Positions 1-9,673 of a DNA stretch of 19,262 bases are shown here, piece after piece (positions within the stretch are counted from its first letter, which is position 1; each line of letters opens with the position of its first letter). Both the position numbers and the translations under genes were made by a program. The notes below the pieces were generated by a model. It was given only the letters and a program-made list of their open reading frames with translations. It did no database searches and was not told where the DNA came from. This stretch comes from Cladosporium sp. IMV 00045. Its lineage: Eukaryota; Ascomycota; Dothideomycetes; Cladosporiales; Cladosporiaceae. The DNA lies in assembly GCA_001931905.2 (NCBI GenBank), contig MSJI02000570.1:1-19262 (forward strand), given 5' to 3'.

Positions 1-421
1 TCGATCATCTTCATGGCGCTCTCGGTGTTGAGCGGGTGGATGATGACCTTGGAGGCATCGAAGCGAGGCTGGCGCGGGATGCTCCTGCGGGGGTAGGCGG
101 GAGAGCGCGAGAGCTTGAGGGTCTTCGGCAGGTGGAAGGTGGTGCTGGTGCGCACCTTGCGGACCTTGTGCGAGTTGACCTGTTGTGACACAGGCCGTCA
201 GAATGATGGGTTCTCTGACACGCCTCTATGGTAGCAATGTAGGTGGAAGGGTTCTTACACCGCGAAGGGTGGCCTTGGCCGCAGCGGAAGCCTGCTGGGA
301 GGGCTTGCTGGGCTTGGAAGCGCCTGTTCAAGGAGAGTCCGATTAGCATTGGATCCTGATATTTTCGAGGGGAATGAGCTCTTTCGCTTCATCGGTCGTG
401 CATACTCTTGTTGGTAGGCAT
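1..421 (-). CDS. rpl25: 60S ribosomal protein uL23 (L23a/L25), 5' part, truncated by the window edge
   Basis: Large-subunit ribosomal protein that binds 25S rRNA near the polypeptide exit tunnel. Exons read by eye on the minus strand: 421-406, 323-259 and 179-1, continuing past the window edge. Introns are 324-405 (82 bp, GTATGC...CAG, branch TGCTAAT) and 180-258 (79 bp, GTAAGA...CAG, branch TTCTGAC). The joined protein starts MPTNKSASKPSKPS, has a short Lys/Ala-rich N-terminus, then VNSHKVRKVRTSTTFHLPKT and IIHPLNTESAMKMIE, which are hallmark uL23 segments. About 87 residues are visible. The RNA-binding C-terminal half (the usual NTLVFIVD region) lies outside. The ATG at 421 was chosen because it splices in frame to the conserved body, as in fungal ribosomal protein genes with a short first coding exon. 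Identity is firm. The exact first exon is slightly less certain. Confidence 0.93.
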
Positions 422-974
422 GGTCGGTAGTCGCTGTTGTCGTCGGTCGCGGGTGAGGTCGTCGTCGTCGCAAGCCAGCGTGAACATCGCAAAAGTTCAA
501 GTTCAAAGTGCGCAAAAATCGGCTAGCAGTGCTTGGCGGCTGTTTGGCTTTGTCACGTGACTCAGCCTTTCCTGCTTTATAGAGTCAACAATCAAACAGG
601 CATCTGCATTCCGAGATACATGTATATAATCTTTTCGATGCCAACGAGACGAAATCAGTCACCATCTTCTCTGCGCGGATACAACTTGTTCAAAAATTGA
701 AAACTTTGGCACACCGTCGCCAGTCGTTTCAAGCCTCGAACGGTCTTTGAAGAGTCAAGAGCCAACATGGAAAATGCGACTCGAGACACAATGCGACCCA
801 ATTCATTATTGCGGCATGTATTCATCGCTTTAGCTTATGGCACTGTGGCCTCATACACAGAAATACCTTGACATATACACAAACATCTCGGAATGTCCAG
901 CACTCCAACCCTCAAAGCCAAAATCATTACACCATCTCAATCGTCCAAGTCAACTCAAGCCAGCACTAACCAAG
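422..974. other. intergenic: uL23 promoter and 3' flank of the glycine-zipper gene
   Basis: A 553-bp gap. The left part is the uL23 upstream region (that gene reads leftward) and holds a CACGTG palindrome, annotated separately. The right part follows the stop of the minus-strand gene at 975 and should contain its 3' UTR. Open frames crossing the right end (starts near 837 and 893) run antisense to the gene at 975-1697 and have no recognisable content. No RNA gene was seen. Confidence 0.6.
552..561. promoter_or_regulatory. CACGTG-core palindrome (E-box / Cbf1-type site) upstream of uL23
   Basis: GTCACGTGAC is a perfect 10-bp palindrome about 130 bp upstream of the uL23 start codon. CACGTG is the known target of Cbf1 and other bHLH factors in fungi, and Cbf1 takes part in ribosomal-protein gene control in some ascomycetes. 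The sequence is certain. Its use here is inferred from position only. Confidence 0.45.
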
Positions 975-1697
975 TCAATCACTCTCCCTCCTCTCTCTCC
1001 TTTCGTGTTTCTCCTCTGTGTAAATCCTGTAATAACTCTCAGCAACATTCGTCGCTGCAGCGCCAGCAACAGCACCGCCCAACACCTTCCATTTCCGGTT
1101 CTCCTCTCCATTTGCAAAATGTCGGGCAGTCATGGCACCTATCGCAGCGCCGGCCACGCCAGCAATGATCCCGTCGTAGGAGCTGTCGAAGTTGCGTTCG
1201 AGCACGTTCCCATCGCGGCGCCTCTTCATGCTGTACCACAACCTCTCGTAGCTGTCATCCTCAGAACGACGGCGTCGATCGGATGAACTGTGATTTCTCC
1301 GCCGACGTCGCCTGCGCTCGAAGTCGCTGTCGCTGTCGCTTTCCTCATCTTCATACCGTCCGCGCGAGCGTTCTCGTCGAGCTAAAGGGCGATCGTAGCT
1401 TCGACTTCTGTTCAGATCCATGGGTTGTACGCCACGCTCACGCTGCACTGTTCGGTGGTAACGGTAGATCTGGTCTTTGTCGTCGACGTTGCGATCGTCG
1501 CCACGTTCCCGGCTTCTACTCGCATCGCGTGAATGAGATCCATCGCGCTTGAACAACGCAAGTTCACGGTCGCGTATTTCTTCCACTCCATCGGGCGGCA
1601 CCTCTTGGATTCGTCGCTCGCGGACCGTCTCGCCCGTTCGAGGATCATCGTAAGTCACGTCGACGATTTGTGACCGGTTCGATCGATTTGAGGCCAT
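975..1697 (-). CDS. Arg/Ser-rich charged protein with C-terminal glycine-zipper-like segment, function unknown
   Basis: Single-exon frame of 240 residues starting at the ATG at 1697. Not recognised as a named family. Residues 1-50 are a fairly ordinary polar region. Residues 51-165 are very rich in Arg, Ser, Asp and Glu, with RS/RD dipeptides, an acidic SDSDSD run near 120-125 and Arg clusters near 128-145 and 159-161. Residues 175-215 hold two small-residue stretches, GIIAGVAGAAIGA and VLGGAVAGAAA, with Gly/Ala spacing like a glycine zipper, separated by a charged linker (ANGEENRKWK). The tail is again Arg/Glu-rich. The low-complexity body suggests disorder. The Gly/Ala stretches could pack in or on a membrane, which is inference. 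It diverges from the transcription factor across a 676-bp gap. A short missed intron cannot be excluded, but the frame is continuous. Confidence 0.72.
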   Translation of the reverse strand: MASNRSNRSQIVDVTYDDPRTGETVRERRIQEVPPDGVEEIRDRELALFKRDGSHSRDASRSRERGDDRNVDDKDQIYRYHRTVQRERGVQPMDLNRSRSYDRPLARRERSRGRYEDEESDSDSDFERRRRRRRNHSSSDRRRRSEDDSYERLWYSMKRRRDGNVLERNFDSSYDGIIAGVAGAAIGAMTARHFANGEENRKWKVLGGAVAGAAATNVAESYYRIYTEEKHERRERRESD

Positions 1698-2373
1698 GAT
1701 TAAGAAATGTTATGAAATTGTTGGTAATGGTCGCATCTTCATAGCGCGCGCAACAAACAGGTTCTCACAAGAGCACCGTATTGAATGGCTGGGACCGGTG
1801 CGCCACGGATGTCATCAGCAGTCAGGCGGCTGAAACATGATTGCTTTTAGCCATCAGCCACGCCTGACGTACGAGCCGTGCCACGAAAAGAACCCTTGTT
1901 TCTACTGTCTACCTATTCTCACCCCAGGTTTTGGAGACTCTGGAGACCTCATGTTTGCGATTGGACTGGGATAGCCTGTCCGATGACCATCCTTATACAC
2001 ATAGAAGGGTGGATCTAGCTTTCTAGTGCACGCCGCAGTGGCGCCGTTGGCATCCTGGTGCATGGACTAGCTTGATGCCATCGAAATGCGAGCTTATAGG
2101 TGCTTAGATCCCGATTGCATGTTTTACATCGAACATGCGTTTTCCCAATTCCCCAAAGATGTGAGCTTGGGGTGAGATGCCACGTCGCTGTTCTAGTCCC
2201 GTGACAGACTTCAACGTCGTCATATTTGGGTTTCTTCCATACTGATCGGCAAGGTTTGTTGCTAACGGAAGTCGGGAGGTGCAATCTCTTCAAGGACACG
2301 ATCATGTCCGGGCTGCTTGGCTTCTCTTCAGACCCGCGTCCATTCTTCGGATGAACCACCCCTGGCCAGTAAG
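1698..2373. other. intergenic: divergent promoter region
   Basis: A 676-bp region between the divergent starts at 1697 (minus) and 2374 (plus), so it should carry both promoters. Its right end holds short upstream ORFs before the transcription factor, annotated separately. A 183-codon minus-strand frame (2566-2015) crosses the region and the start of the factor. It looks like chance and was not called. No repeat or RNA gene was recognised. Confidence 0.55.
2304..2354 (+). promoter_or_regulatory. upstream ORF before the Zn2Cys6 factor (16 codons)
   Basis: ATG at 2304 opens a 16-codon frame that stops with TGA at 2352-2354, 19 bases before the factor's ATG at 2374. The stop overlaps a further ATG at 2351 (ATGA), whose frame runs past the factor's start out of register to a stop near 2530. 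If the transcript begins upstream of 2304, both would be expected to lower initiation at 2374. The transcript start is unknown. Confidence 0.4.
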
Positions 2374-5105
2374 ATGCCCACTCCACCACCGACCGCACCC
2401 GGCGCGACCGGTCAGCAACATGAGGCGTCCAATGTACCGTTGCCGCCGAAGAGGCATCGGCCTCGTGCGTCTCTGGCGTGCGACACGTGCAAGACACGCA
2501 AGACACGTTGCGACGGCAGACAGCCGGTAAGCCTCCAGCTCTATATCGGACCATGACTAAGACCACTAACCGCTAACCCACTACTCCAGATCTGCCTTGC
2601 GTGCGAGTCTCGAGGTCTATCTGCATCCTGCACCTGGAACTTCCCCCGGCGCCGGCAGCTAAAGCGCAATAAGCCTGAACAGCAGCCGGTGGCGAATCCG
2701 CCTCCTGCTCCTCCTCAAGCTGCTCAGGCGCCTCTCCCGCCTCCAACCCAATCTCCCTCCCTACCAAGCATCCCAGCTACATTCGGCAGGGAGTTACCGC
2801 AGCCATGGTCGACCAGCTCTCACGGAGTCGATACCGCAATGGCACACCGACCTCCGAGTGCGAGTACCGCCAGTGGATTCGGTTCCTCATCTCGTGAATC
2901 CCAATCACAGTCGTCTGGATCGTTTAGTAGCACTCGGCCACCACCTCCCACATTCACGCTCCATCCTCCCGAACAAGCCGGTAGCGATGCCCTTGCAACC
3001 CTCGTCGGTGGCAATGATAGGTCCCTCTATGGACCCTCATCGACGGTTGCGTTTATGAAAAACATATTCCCGTCCCCAAGCCGTCGTGCATCTCTAAGCC
3101 CAGGCCCACGAAGTTACGAGCAGCAAACTCAAACTACCGCTGCTAGGTCAGAGAAGCCAGAGCGCTTGCCAGACTGGGCTAGCGGAGCTGCAATGCTCCC
3201 TCGGAGACGCAACGCAGACGACTTCCTGGCTTGCTATTGGGAGTTTATTCACCCGCTGTTCCCAGTCCTGCACAAGCCGAGTTTCCTCAAACAGTATCAG
3301 GCACTGTGGTCTAGTGAGAGCGTCCCGGAAGCGAGAGATCTCGAAAATCTAGGGCTGGAAGAACTAGTTTTCACTGCGACACTCAATCTGGTGTTTGGTC
3401 TGGGGTGTAAGTTTAGTAACTTGGTGGCGCCTGCGCAGAAGAACTCAATGTCCGAGGAGTTCTACCAAAAGTCGCGCCATTTGTTGCTGTTCGAGGTCCT
3501 CGACACGACTTCTCTGTCGTTGGTCCAGATGATGTGTTTGACCGGGGTCTACCTCCAGTCAACGGAACATGCTAACCGCTGCTGGAATTCGGTCGGTCTG
3601 GCCATTCGAGTCGCCCAGAGCCTGGGTCTGCACTTGAACGATGATGGTCGGAAGAAGATTCCCCAGCTTGAGCTTGAAATGCGAAGGCGAGTCTGGCACA
3701 CTTGTGTCAATCTTGACAGGTAAGCTTGCATTTAGCAATGATCAACAGATGGAATGCGAAGACTAACACTTCCAGGCTGTTGGCAATGACATTTGGGCGA
3801 CCTACCATGCTATCGCAATCGTGGGACGTTCCCACGCCCGCTCTCATTGACGATGAGTATTTGAGTAATGTCACGACTGGCGTTCAGCCCGAGGGAAAGC
3901 CTTCAGTCATGGGGCTCTTCGTTTCATCGTGCAGCCTCTTCGATCTGTTGGAGGAAATCCTCAACTCATTCTACAGTGGTGAACCGTTCCCAGATTTATC
4001 GAAACAGGAGAAGGCGTCCGAGATGGCCAAGGCATTCATTGCACCTGTCCTGCAGTACAACCGACGGCTGGACAAGTTCATCGATTCTGTGCCAGATTAC
4101 TTGAAGATCACGGATTACGGCGACGGTGTCAAGCTGAACAATAATAACAGTGTACTGTTGCAACAGCAGGTTTTGTATTGCAGGTATGCAAACAAGAAAG
4201 ATTGGAAAACGCATAGCGCGTTGCTAATATATCATGTCCAGATTCCTTTACGTGCGGCTACTATCTCTCCGTCGACTTTTGATGGTAACGACAAAGCGAG
4301 GTCGACGCACTTCGACCCACATCTTGTCGGGTACTGCTCAATCATCGCTCGACGAGGAAGTGATCCAAAGATGCTGCACCTTGTGTGCTGAGACTGCTTC
4401 TCGTCTGATTGAGACTCTGCACGAGAATCTCGATACCCTCTACCGTAGCTCTGGCTGGCATTCTGTATACTGTAAGTCATAAACCCAAGGCATGCCACAT
4501 GCTTGGTTGCCACCCCCCATTTACGTTCAAAGCATACACGTACAATTCAACTAACCGATGTGCAGTCACATTTTCGGCAGCCACCGTTCTGCTAGCAGCT
4601 TGCAAATGCCCAGACGTCGCCGTGAGCGTCGGCGACCCCAGCTTCGAAAAAGACTGGTCTCGATGCTTGTTCATCTTGCATCATTATGAGGATCAAATCA
4701 CCTCGGCATCACAAGCAATTCAAGTCCTCGAAGTGATGAAGCAGTCAGTATCCGGAAATGGTTTCCCAAGCCAACGTGAGTCACATTGAGCCTGTCATCG
4801 CAACCCAGAGGACAACCATCCTGACACTCCTCACAGAAACCCCAGCACAGCAACAGCAACAGCAAGGTCGACCGAATTTCGCCAACTTCGCCATGCCCCC
4901 TCCTCCAACCACGCAACAGACCGCCCCCATCGCCACCCCTGCAATGCCGGAGTACAATGCTGCAATGGCCAACACGATGCCGACAGATCTTCAGAGCGTC
5001 AACCCTTTCATGCCGGGCATGGACAACATGTCGGAGGCATGGTTCGGACAGCAACTGCTCAACATGGACTGGCTCGATCCAAGCATGCCCTTGCAGCAGG
5101 TGTGA
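2374..5105 (+). CDS. Zn2Cys6 zinc-cluster transcription factor with fungal_trans domain
   Basis: Nuclear DNA-binding regulator of 799 residues. Exons: 2374-2526, 2590-3719, 3776-4183, 4242-4471, 4566-4775, 4837-5105. All five introns are GT-AG (63, 56, 58, 94 and 61 bp) and most carry CTAAC/CTAAT branch sites. The zinc cluster has Cys36, 39, 46, 53, 56 and 65 (CX2CX6CX6CX2CX8C). Intron 1 lies between the third and fourth Cys, so neither exon alone shows the motif. A basic patch (RRRQLKRNK) and a long Pro/Ser-rich linker follow. The fungal_trans (PF04082-type) region starts near residue 262 (ACYWEFIHPLFPVLHKPSF) and includes the typical RRVWHTCVNLDRLLAMTFGRP spread over intron 2. A six-Gln run lies near 715-720, and the end is Pro/Met-rich. 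ATG 2374 is the first in-frame ATG and has A at -3. Target genes are unknown. The neighbouring monooxygenase is a candidate only by position. Confidence 0.92.
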
Positions 5106-6080
5106 GGCTGAGGGTGGTTCGTGTTTAGTCGCCTTGCTATAGGCTCCGCGTTGCTGAATGTACAGCCATGATTTTGATGAAGGACCAGCGGAAGACTAGT
5201 GGATGTTACAGCATGATCGCTTTGCCCTCGGTTTGGCATGTCTTTGGGTTAGGATTAGTTCGTATCAGTTTACTTTTATTGCAAATGACATTTTGGCGTC
5301 TTTGGCTGCGACCATGCTTTAAGTCCAGTGGATTTGATTGCCTCTATGGACGTTCAGGAAGTACAACACTGAAGTCAGTTTCGTGCCAAGGAGGACAATA
5401 CGAGGCGCCCAGAATGATAACCAACAGTGTAAGGTCTTTCTCGAGCGAGGAAAGGCCGACGTCCGCGATGCGCGCTCAGTGATAGTGATGTAGATAAGGT
5501 AAGGTACTTGTATGCATGTCATCGAAAGAGCCGAGTTCCGCAAACACGGAAGTCGGATCGCCACATCATGATCCTTGATAGCGGCTGGCACTCCGCAGCG
5601 GCTTTGATGCGCCATCTCCACCCTGCTTGTGGAGGCCTTCGTTCGGGCAATCAGGGCAAACCAAATGACGGCGGTGCTGACCTGCGGAAAGTGGATGAAT
5701 TCAATCCCTCTCACCCAATTGCCGATGATAGCTCATGAGTATCCGAGGCGCCAATTGCATCATGTTCGTGTAGGTACAGCCTGGCCACGTTGGCATAGAC
5801 GATGCGAACGCCACACCCCATCCACAACACCACCATTATCCTCACCTCGGCACCGGACACGGCTCCTGTCGAGAGCTAAGATAAACTACAATCCTTCCCT
5901 CGCCCCCAATCGAAGTTGCAGCTACCTCCTTCCTCGTTCGTGACCGGATAATCTGAATCCTCTTTTTCGTCGATCAATCCCACATTTCCGTGTTTCCTCG
6001 GCCCATCCTCGCCATCCAGCAAGAACACACCTGAAAGAACCATTACACCCTCCTTGGCCAATCCGCCTACCGCATCCAGC
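5106..6080. other. intergenic: 3' flank of the factor and promoter of the monooxygenase
   Basis: A 975-bp gap between two same-strand genes. The last ~130 bases before the ATG at 6081 are pyrimidine-rich, as is common just upstream of fungal starts. Several small frames are present on both strands (for example 5168-5482 plus and 5714-5319 minus), but none has recognisable domains or a convincing splice continuation. No RNA gene or repeat was seen. Confidence 0.55.
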
Positions 6081-7558
6081 ATGACCTCTCCGAAAGACTT
6101 CAACCTAGCCATAATAGGCGGCGGCATCGCCGGGCTGACGCTCGCCATCGCCCTGCACCACCGCGGCATCAACGTGAGCATCTACGAGCAGGCGCCCAAG
6201 TTCGGCGAGATCGGCGCCGGCGTGTCCTTCTCGCCCAACGCGGTGCAGGCCATGAAGGTGTGCCACGACGGTATTCACGCTTCGTTCGAGAAGGTCTGCA
6301 CGCGCAACCAGTGGCCCTCCAAGCGCAAGGTCTGGTTCGACTACTATGACGCCTACGGCAAGGACGGCGAAACGCTCGACGCGTCCAATCCCATCTTCAC
6401 CATTAGCAACGACCTGGGCCAGAACGGCGTGCACCGCGCGGCGTTTCTCGATGAGCTCGTTAAGCTGCTGCCGGAGAGGCTGGCGCATTTCGGCAAGAGG
6501 CTGAAGAGCCTCGAGCAGAAGGATGGGGGCAAGTGTGTCATGGGGTTTGAGGACGGGAGTTTCGCTGAGGCGGATGCTGTCATTGGCTGCGATGGTATCA
6601 AGTCCAAGACGAGACAGCTCTTGCACGGTCTGGATCATCCTTGCGCGCAGCCGAAATATACTCACAAGTATGCTTACCGCGGTGTTGTGCCCATGGCGCA
6701 GGCGATCGATGCTGTGGGCGAAGAGAGAGCGCAGAACTCTTGCATGCATGTGAGTGATTTGTCTGTGGAGTGATTCGATCGTCATGTTTTGTCGCTGATG
6801 AAGTTTGAAGATTGGTCCCAATGGACATGTGTTGACGTTCCCGGTGAATCACGGGCAAAATCTCAATATCGTTGCTTTCAGAACGACAGATAAACCGTAA
6901 GATTAGACGCGGATACTGACGTGAACACGACTGCCCATACTAACGATTGTCTTCCGTGATAGATGGTCAAATTCCGACAAGCTGACGGCGCCAGCACACC
7001 GAGATGATGCCCTCAAAGACTTCGCAGGCTACAGCAACGATGTCATGGGGCTTTTGAAATTGACGAGTGAGAATCTCGATATCGTAAGTACCTCATGTCG
7101 CTCGGACATTGTTTTGTATCGACTTGCTCACAACCTCTCAGTGGGCAATTTTCGACCTCCTAGACGACCCCCCACCAACGTACGCCAAAGGTCGCATTGC
7201 GATCGTCGGCGACGCCGCGCACGCCACGTCGCCTCACCACGGCGCGGGAGCGGGATTGTGCATAGAAGACGCTGCTGTGATGGCAGAAATGCTCGCAGAC
7301 GAGAGCGTCAAGAGCAGCAAGAACCTCGAAGCCGTATTTGCCACCTTCCACGAAGTGAGGAAGGAGCGCGGTGTGTTCCTCATGTCCAGCAGTAGGTGGA
7401 TAGGTGACGTGTACGAGTGGCGCGCAGAAGGCGTGGGCAGTGATTTCAAGAAGGCGGAGAGCGAGATCAATTGGCGGAACGCTACCCTTGGAGATGTGAA
7501 TCTCGGTGAAATGTGCAAAGATGCCAGAGCGAAGCTGCAGGGGAAATTATCTGCTTGA
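6081..7558 (+). CDS. FAD-dependent monooxygenase, salicylate-hydroxylase-like
   Basis: Group A flavoprotein hydroxylase of 430 residues, expected to use NAD(P)H and O2 to hydroxylate an aromatic or related small molecule. Exons: 6081-6749, 6811-6896, 6963-7083, 7142-7558. Introns are 61, 66 and 58 bp, all GT-AG, and intron 2 carries ACTAAC. The N-terminal Rossmann motif is GGGIAG (13-18) with Glu36 ending strand 2 (SIYEQA). The DG motif is at 171-172 (IGCDGIKSKTR). The GD motif is at 315-316 (IVGDAAHATSPHHGAGAGLC), split from the first half by three introns. Length fits the family. The start is the first in-frame ATG. No signal peptide or membrane anchor is visible. The substrate cannot be read from sequence: salicylate, a polyketide, or a degradation intermediate are all possible. 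It converges with the minus-strand gene at 8268-9041. Confidence 0.92.
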
Positions 7559-8267
7559 TAGAGGTAAGTATCAAGAATATATCTTAGATTTCAAGGAATA
7601 TTGCGTTCAGTGTCGCCTCCAGTCCACAGTATTGAATAGGTGAGTTTAGTCGAGAAGCCATCTGACCGACGCCAGGGAAATGTAGTGGGCTCCGTAAGGC
7701 ACACGAGCAGCCAGGAGACACGACCGCGAATTCTCGAGATGCTTGAAAAGTCTCGAGGTAATGGTAATTGGACTCGTCCACGGCCTTGGTCGAGTGCTTC
7801 AAGTGGCGTGTGATGTTCCTCCCTCAAATAAGACCCATCATGCTGAGGTGCTATTGAACGTTGATCTTGTGAGATTGACTGTTTCAGATCGTGCATAGAT
7901 GCCGCATTTCGTCTGCGCAGCCAAACAAGGTCGAGGCTTTGTCTGGTTTGCACTATGTCTGCAGGGCACGTCTGCTCGCCCGAGAGCTGCTGGTAATCGG
8001 CGCTTTGCAAGAAACCGCATCACTGGACGCTCTTCATTATCCAACAGGGCTCTTTGCTTGTATTCGCTCCGATCAAAGACGTGCCCTTGCTGCAGCTCCT
8101 CGGGTTCGAGCTGAGGTCTGACGCTTGCATGCTTTATGTCGTCTGCTTGCGACTCTGTTGCGCCCTAGGTTACCGCTGCCGCAAGAGCCAATCACCCATA
8201 AATCGCTCAAAGGCTGCATGCGCTCCAAAGGCGACCAGCGGAATTTCCGAGTTGTCCGTACTGGCCA
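7559..8267. other. intergenic between convergent genes
   Basis: A 709-bp gap holding the 3' ends of the monooxygenase (plus) and the unrecognised minus-strand gene. Small open frames occur on both strands (for example 8010-7591 minus), but their translations look random. No RNA gene, repeat or terminator-like structure was recognised. Confidence 0.5.
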
Positions 8268-9041
8268 TCAGTAGCTGTTGACAGGCTCGAACCTCCATTG
8301 CTCGTTCTCCAACTTGGACAAAACCTGCTGTCTCAGACGCGCAGCTATTGGAGGGTAGTATTCCTCAAAATCTGCCAAAAAGTCAGCCCCAACTCAAGTA
8401 TACGCGCAAATCGTCACTGCCAACTCACTCCGCTCATGTTTCTCATTCGCCCTCGTCCCTGCAATCGGCGCAGTAGTGAAATAGTGCCTCACAGCCGTCG
8501 AGTGAATTTCATCCATAGCCTTAACCTCCTCTTCGTCCACGACATCCTCCGCCTGCAAGTGGTCGTTCAAGCAGGCGTCCAAGCCCTCAATCTCGTTCAG
8601 AAAGCTGCCGTCGCTCTTCCGCAGCACGAACTCCGTTTCCTCTTCTCTTTCCCGCTCCAGCCTCGCTTTCTGCTGCGCTCGCACGAGCTTGCCCTCAGGA
8701 CTGCCGTGTCTGGCGCGAGCGTGCCTCAGCCTCCGCGCGGGTTGTGAGGCCGCGCCCGCCGGCTCTTCTGCATCGTCTCCGTCGTCGTCGGCGAGGACGT
8801 CGTCTTCGCATGAGGGTGTCGCGCGGCGGCTGGTGGGTTTGCGAGAGAGGTTCGGCGCGAAGAGGTTGGCTTGTTGCTGCGGTTGTTGGCGAGATCGAGA
8901 GGATGCGGTGCTTGCGCCTGAGCGCAGGGCATGGTGCGATTGAGCGGCGGCCGCTGCTCGTAGGTTTGGCGGTGCGACGGTAGGATGTCGCAAGGGTGCT
9001 TCGGTGAAGGGATCGCCTGGTGTATGGCGTGTGGAAGGCAT
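8268..9041 (-). CDS. unrecognised fungal protein with low-complexity N-terminus and well-structured C-terminus
   Basis: Two exons on the minus strand, 9041-8429 and 8371-8268, joined across a 57-bp intron (GTGAGT...GCAG, branch GCTGAC) to give 238 residues. Residues 1-125 are Ala/Pro/Ser/Arg-rich with a Gln run and an acidic stretch (EDDVLADDDGDDAEE), probably disordered. After a basic, helix-prone segment (AQQKARLEREREEETEFVLR), the C-terminal ~90 residues look folded and conserved in style: SFLNEIEGLDACLNDHLQAE, then STAVRHYFTTAP, and in exon 2 NFEEYYPPIAARLRQQVLSK followed by LENEQWRFEPVNSY. Without the intron the frame would end in a random-looking 12-residue tail, which supports the splice. 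The first in-frame ATG is at 9041. I do not recognise the family. Possible roles (nuclear or cell-cycle scaffold) would be guesses. Confidence 0.75.
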
Positions 9042-9445
9042 TGGCGGTGTCACTGAGAGGGTGAGTGAGGTTGAGGTGCGCAAGTGAGGTTCGCTCGCGC
9101 AGTCAGATCGCTTTGTTTGTTTACTACCGCGGCATGCGTAAGGTACCCTTGTATCTACCTACCTGTAAGTGATGATACGTCCAAAATGGGCATCATGCGA
9201 TGGCCGTGGCACTGTTACATGGTGTCCTGGTACGCTTTTTACTACATGTACTACACCTTGTCAACATCACTTCACAAGCTCGTGGCGCAGCACCTCTGGT
9301 CAAGCGGCATGTCTCCCTCACTCATGGCACCACGACCACCAGCTCTCATTTATCTACAGAAACCCGTTGTATCTTCTCCAATACCTTCGCATACTCGCGA
9401 AGAGACTGATGAAAAAAAAAGGGGTTGCACAAAGAAGTTGCAAAA
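9042..9445. other. intergenic between U2 3' end and the unrecognised gene
   Basis: A 404-bp gap. U2 and the gene at 9041-8268 are both on the minus strand, so this holds the U2 3' flank followed by that gene's promoter. Overlapping plus-strand frames (9084-9488 and others) run antisense into U2 and are not credible genes. A run of nine A at 9412-9420 lies just past the U2 3' end. Confidence 0.5.
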
Positions 9446-9629
9446 GGGTTCGCGTCAGCCAGAGGTAGTGCGATACTGGCGACACTAACCGAGGGCATCA
9501 GCAAGCTGAGCGGCCCCCAGTGGATCCAAAAAGTAGATAATCTTAGAATGTGACCGTAGTCACGTTTCAGAGATTAAACTGAAAAGAACAGATACTACAC
9601 TTGATCTAAGCCAAAAGGCAAAGAGAGCT
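9446..9629 (-). ncRNA. U2: U2 spliceosomal snRNA
   Basis: RNA that pairs with the intron branch site in the spliceosome. On the minus strand the 5' domain reads GCCTTTTGGCTTAGATCAAG, essentially the yeast/universal U2 sequence, followed by the branch-recognition element GTAGTA at 9598-9593. Stem-loop IIa is perfect (TTTCAG/CTGAAA, 9584-9565). Stem-loop IIb is GTGAC-TACG-GTCAC (9563-9550). An Sm-like site ACTTTTTGG lies at 9534-9526. A stem-loop III candidate spans 9518-9491. Stem-loop IV (9480-9458, GCCAG/CTGGC) has loop TATCGCACTACCT, close to the conserved U2B''-binding loop. The ends are approximate: 5' near 9629 by analogy with yeast, 3' near 9446 at GAACCC. Length about 184 nt, usual for U2. 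It diverges from the NmrA-like gene and sits under a spurious 134-codon frame. Confidence 0.95.
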
Positions 9630-9673
9630 AAGGAAAAGAAAGAAGAAAGCTGCGTGCACTCCGCTGACCGAAG

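Noticed and set aside
2015..2566. 183-codon minus-strand frame with a CKTC pair over the factor's start
   Set aside because: It overlaps the zinc-cluster exon on the opposite strand. The rest looks random, and a lone Cys pair is no evidence of a domain.
6105..6821. 238-codon minus-strand frame over the monooxygenase
   Set aside because: Shadow of the GC-rich FAD-binding exon. No motif, and it crosses a clear splice site of the real gene.
7591..8010. 139-codon minus-strand frame between the convergent genes
   Set aside because: No recognisable content, no convincing splice partners, and composition like the surrounding intergenic DNA.
9165..9300. C-box-like GTGATGA suggesting a C/D snoRNA
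   Set aside because: No CTGA D box at a suitable distance and no terminal stem.
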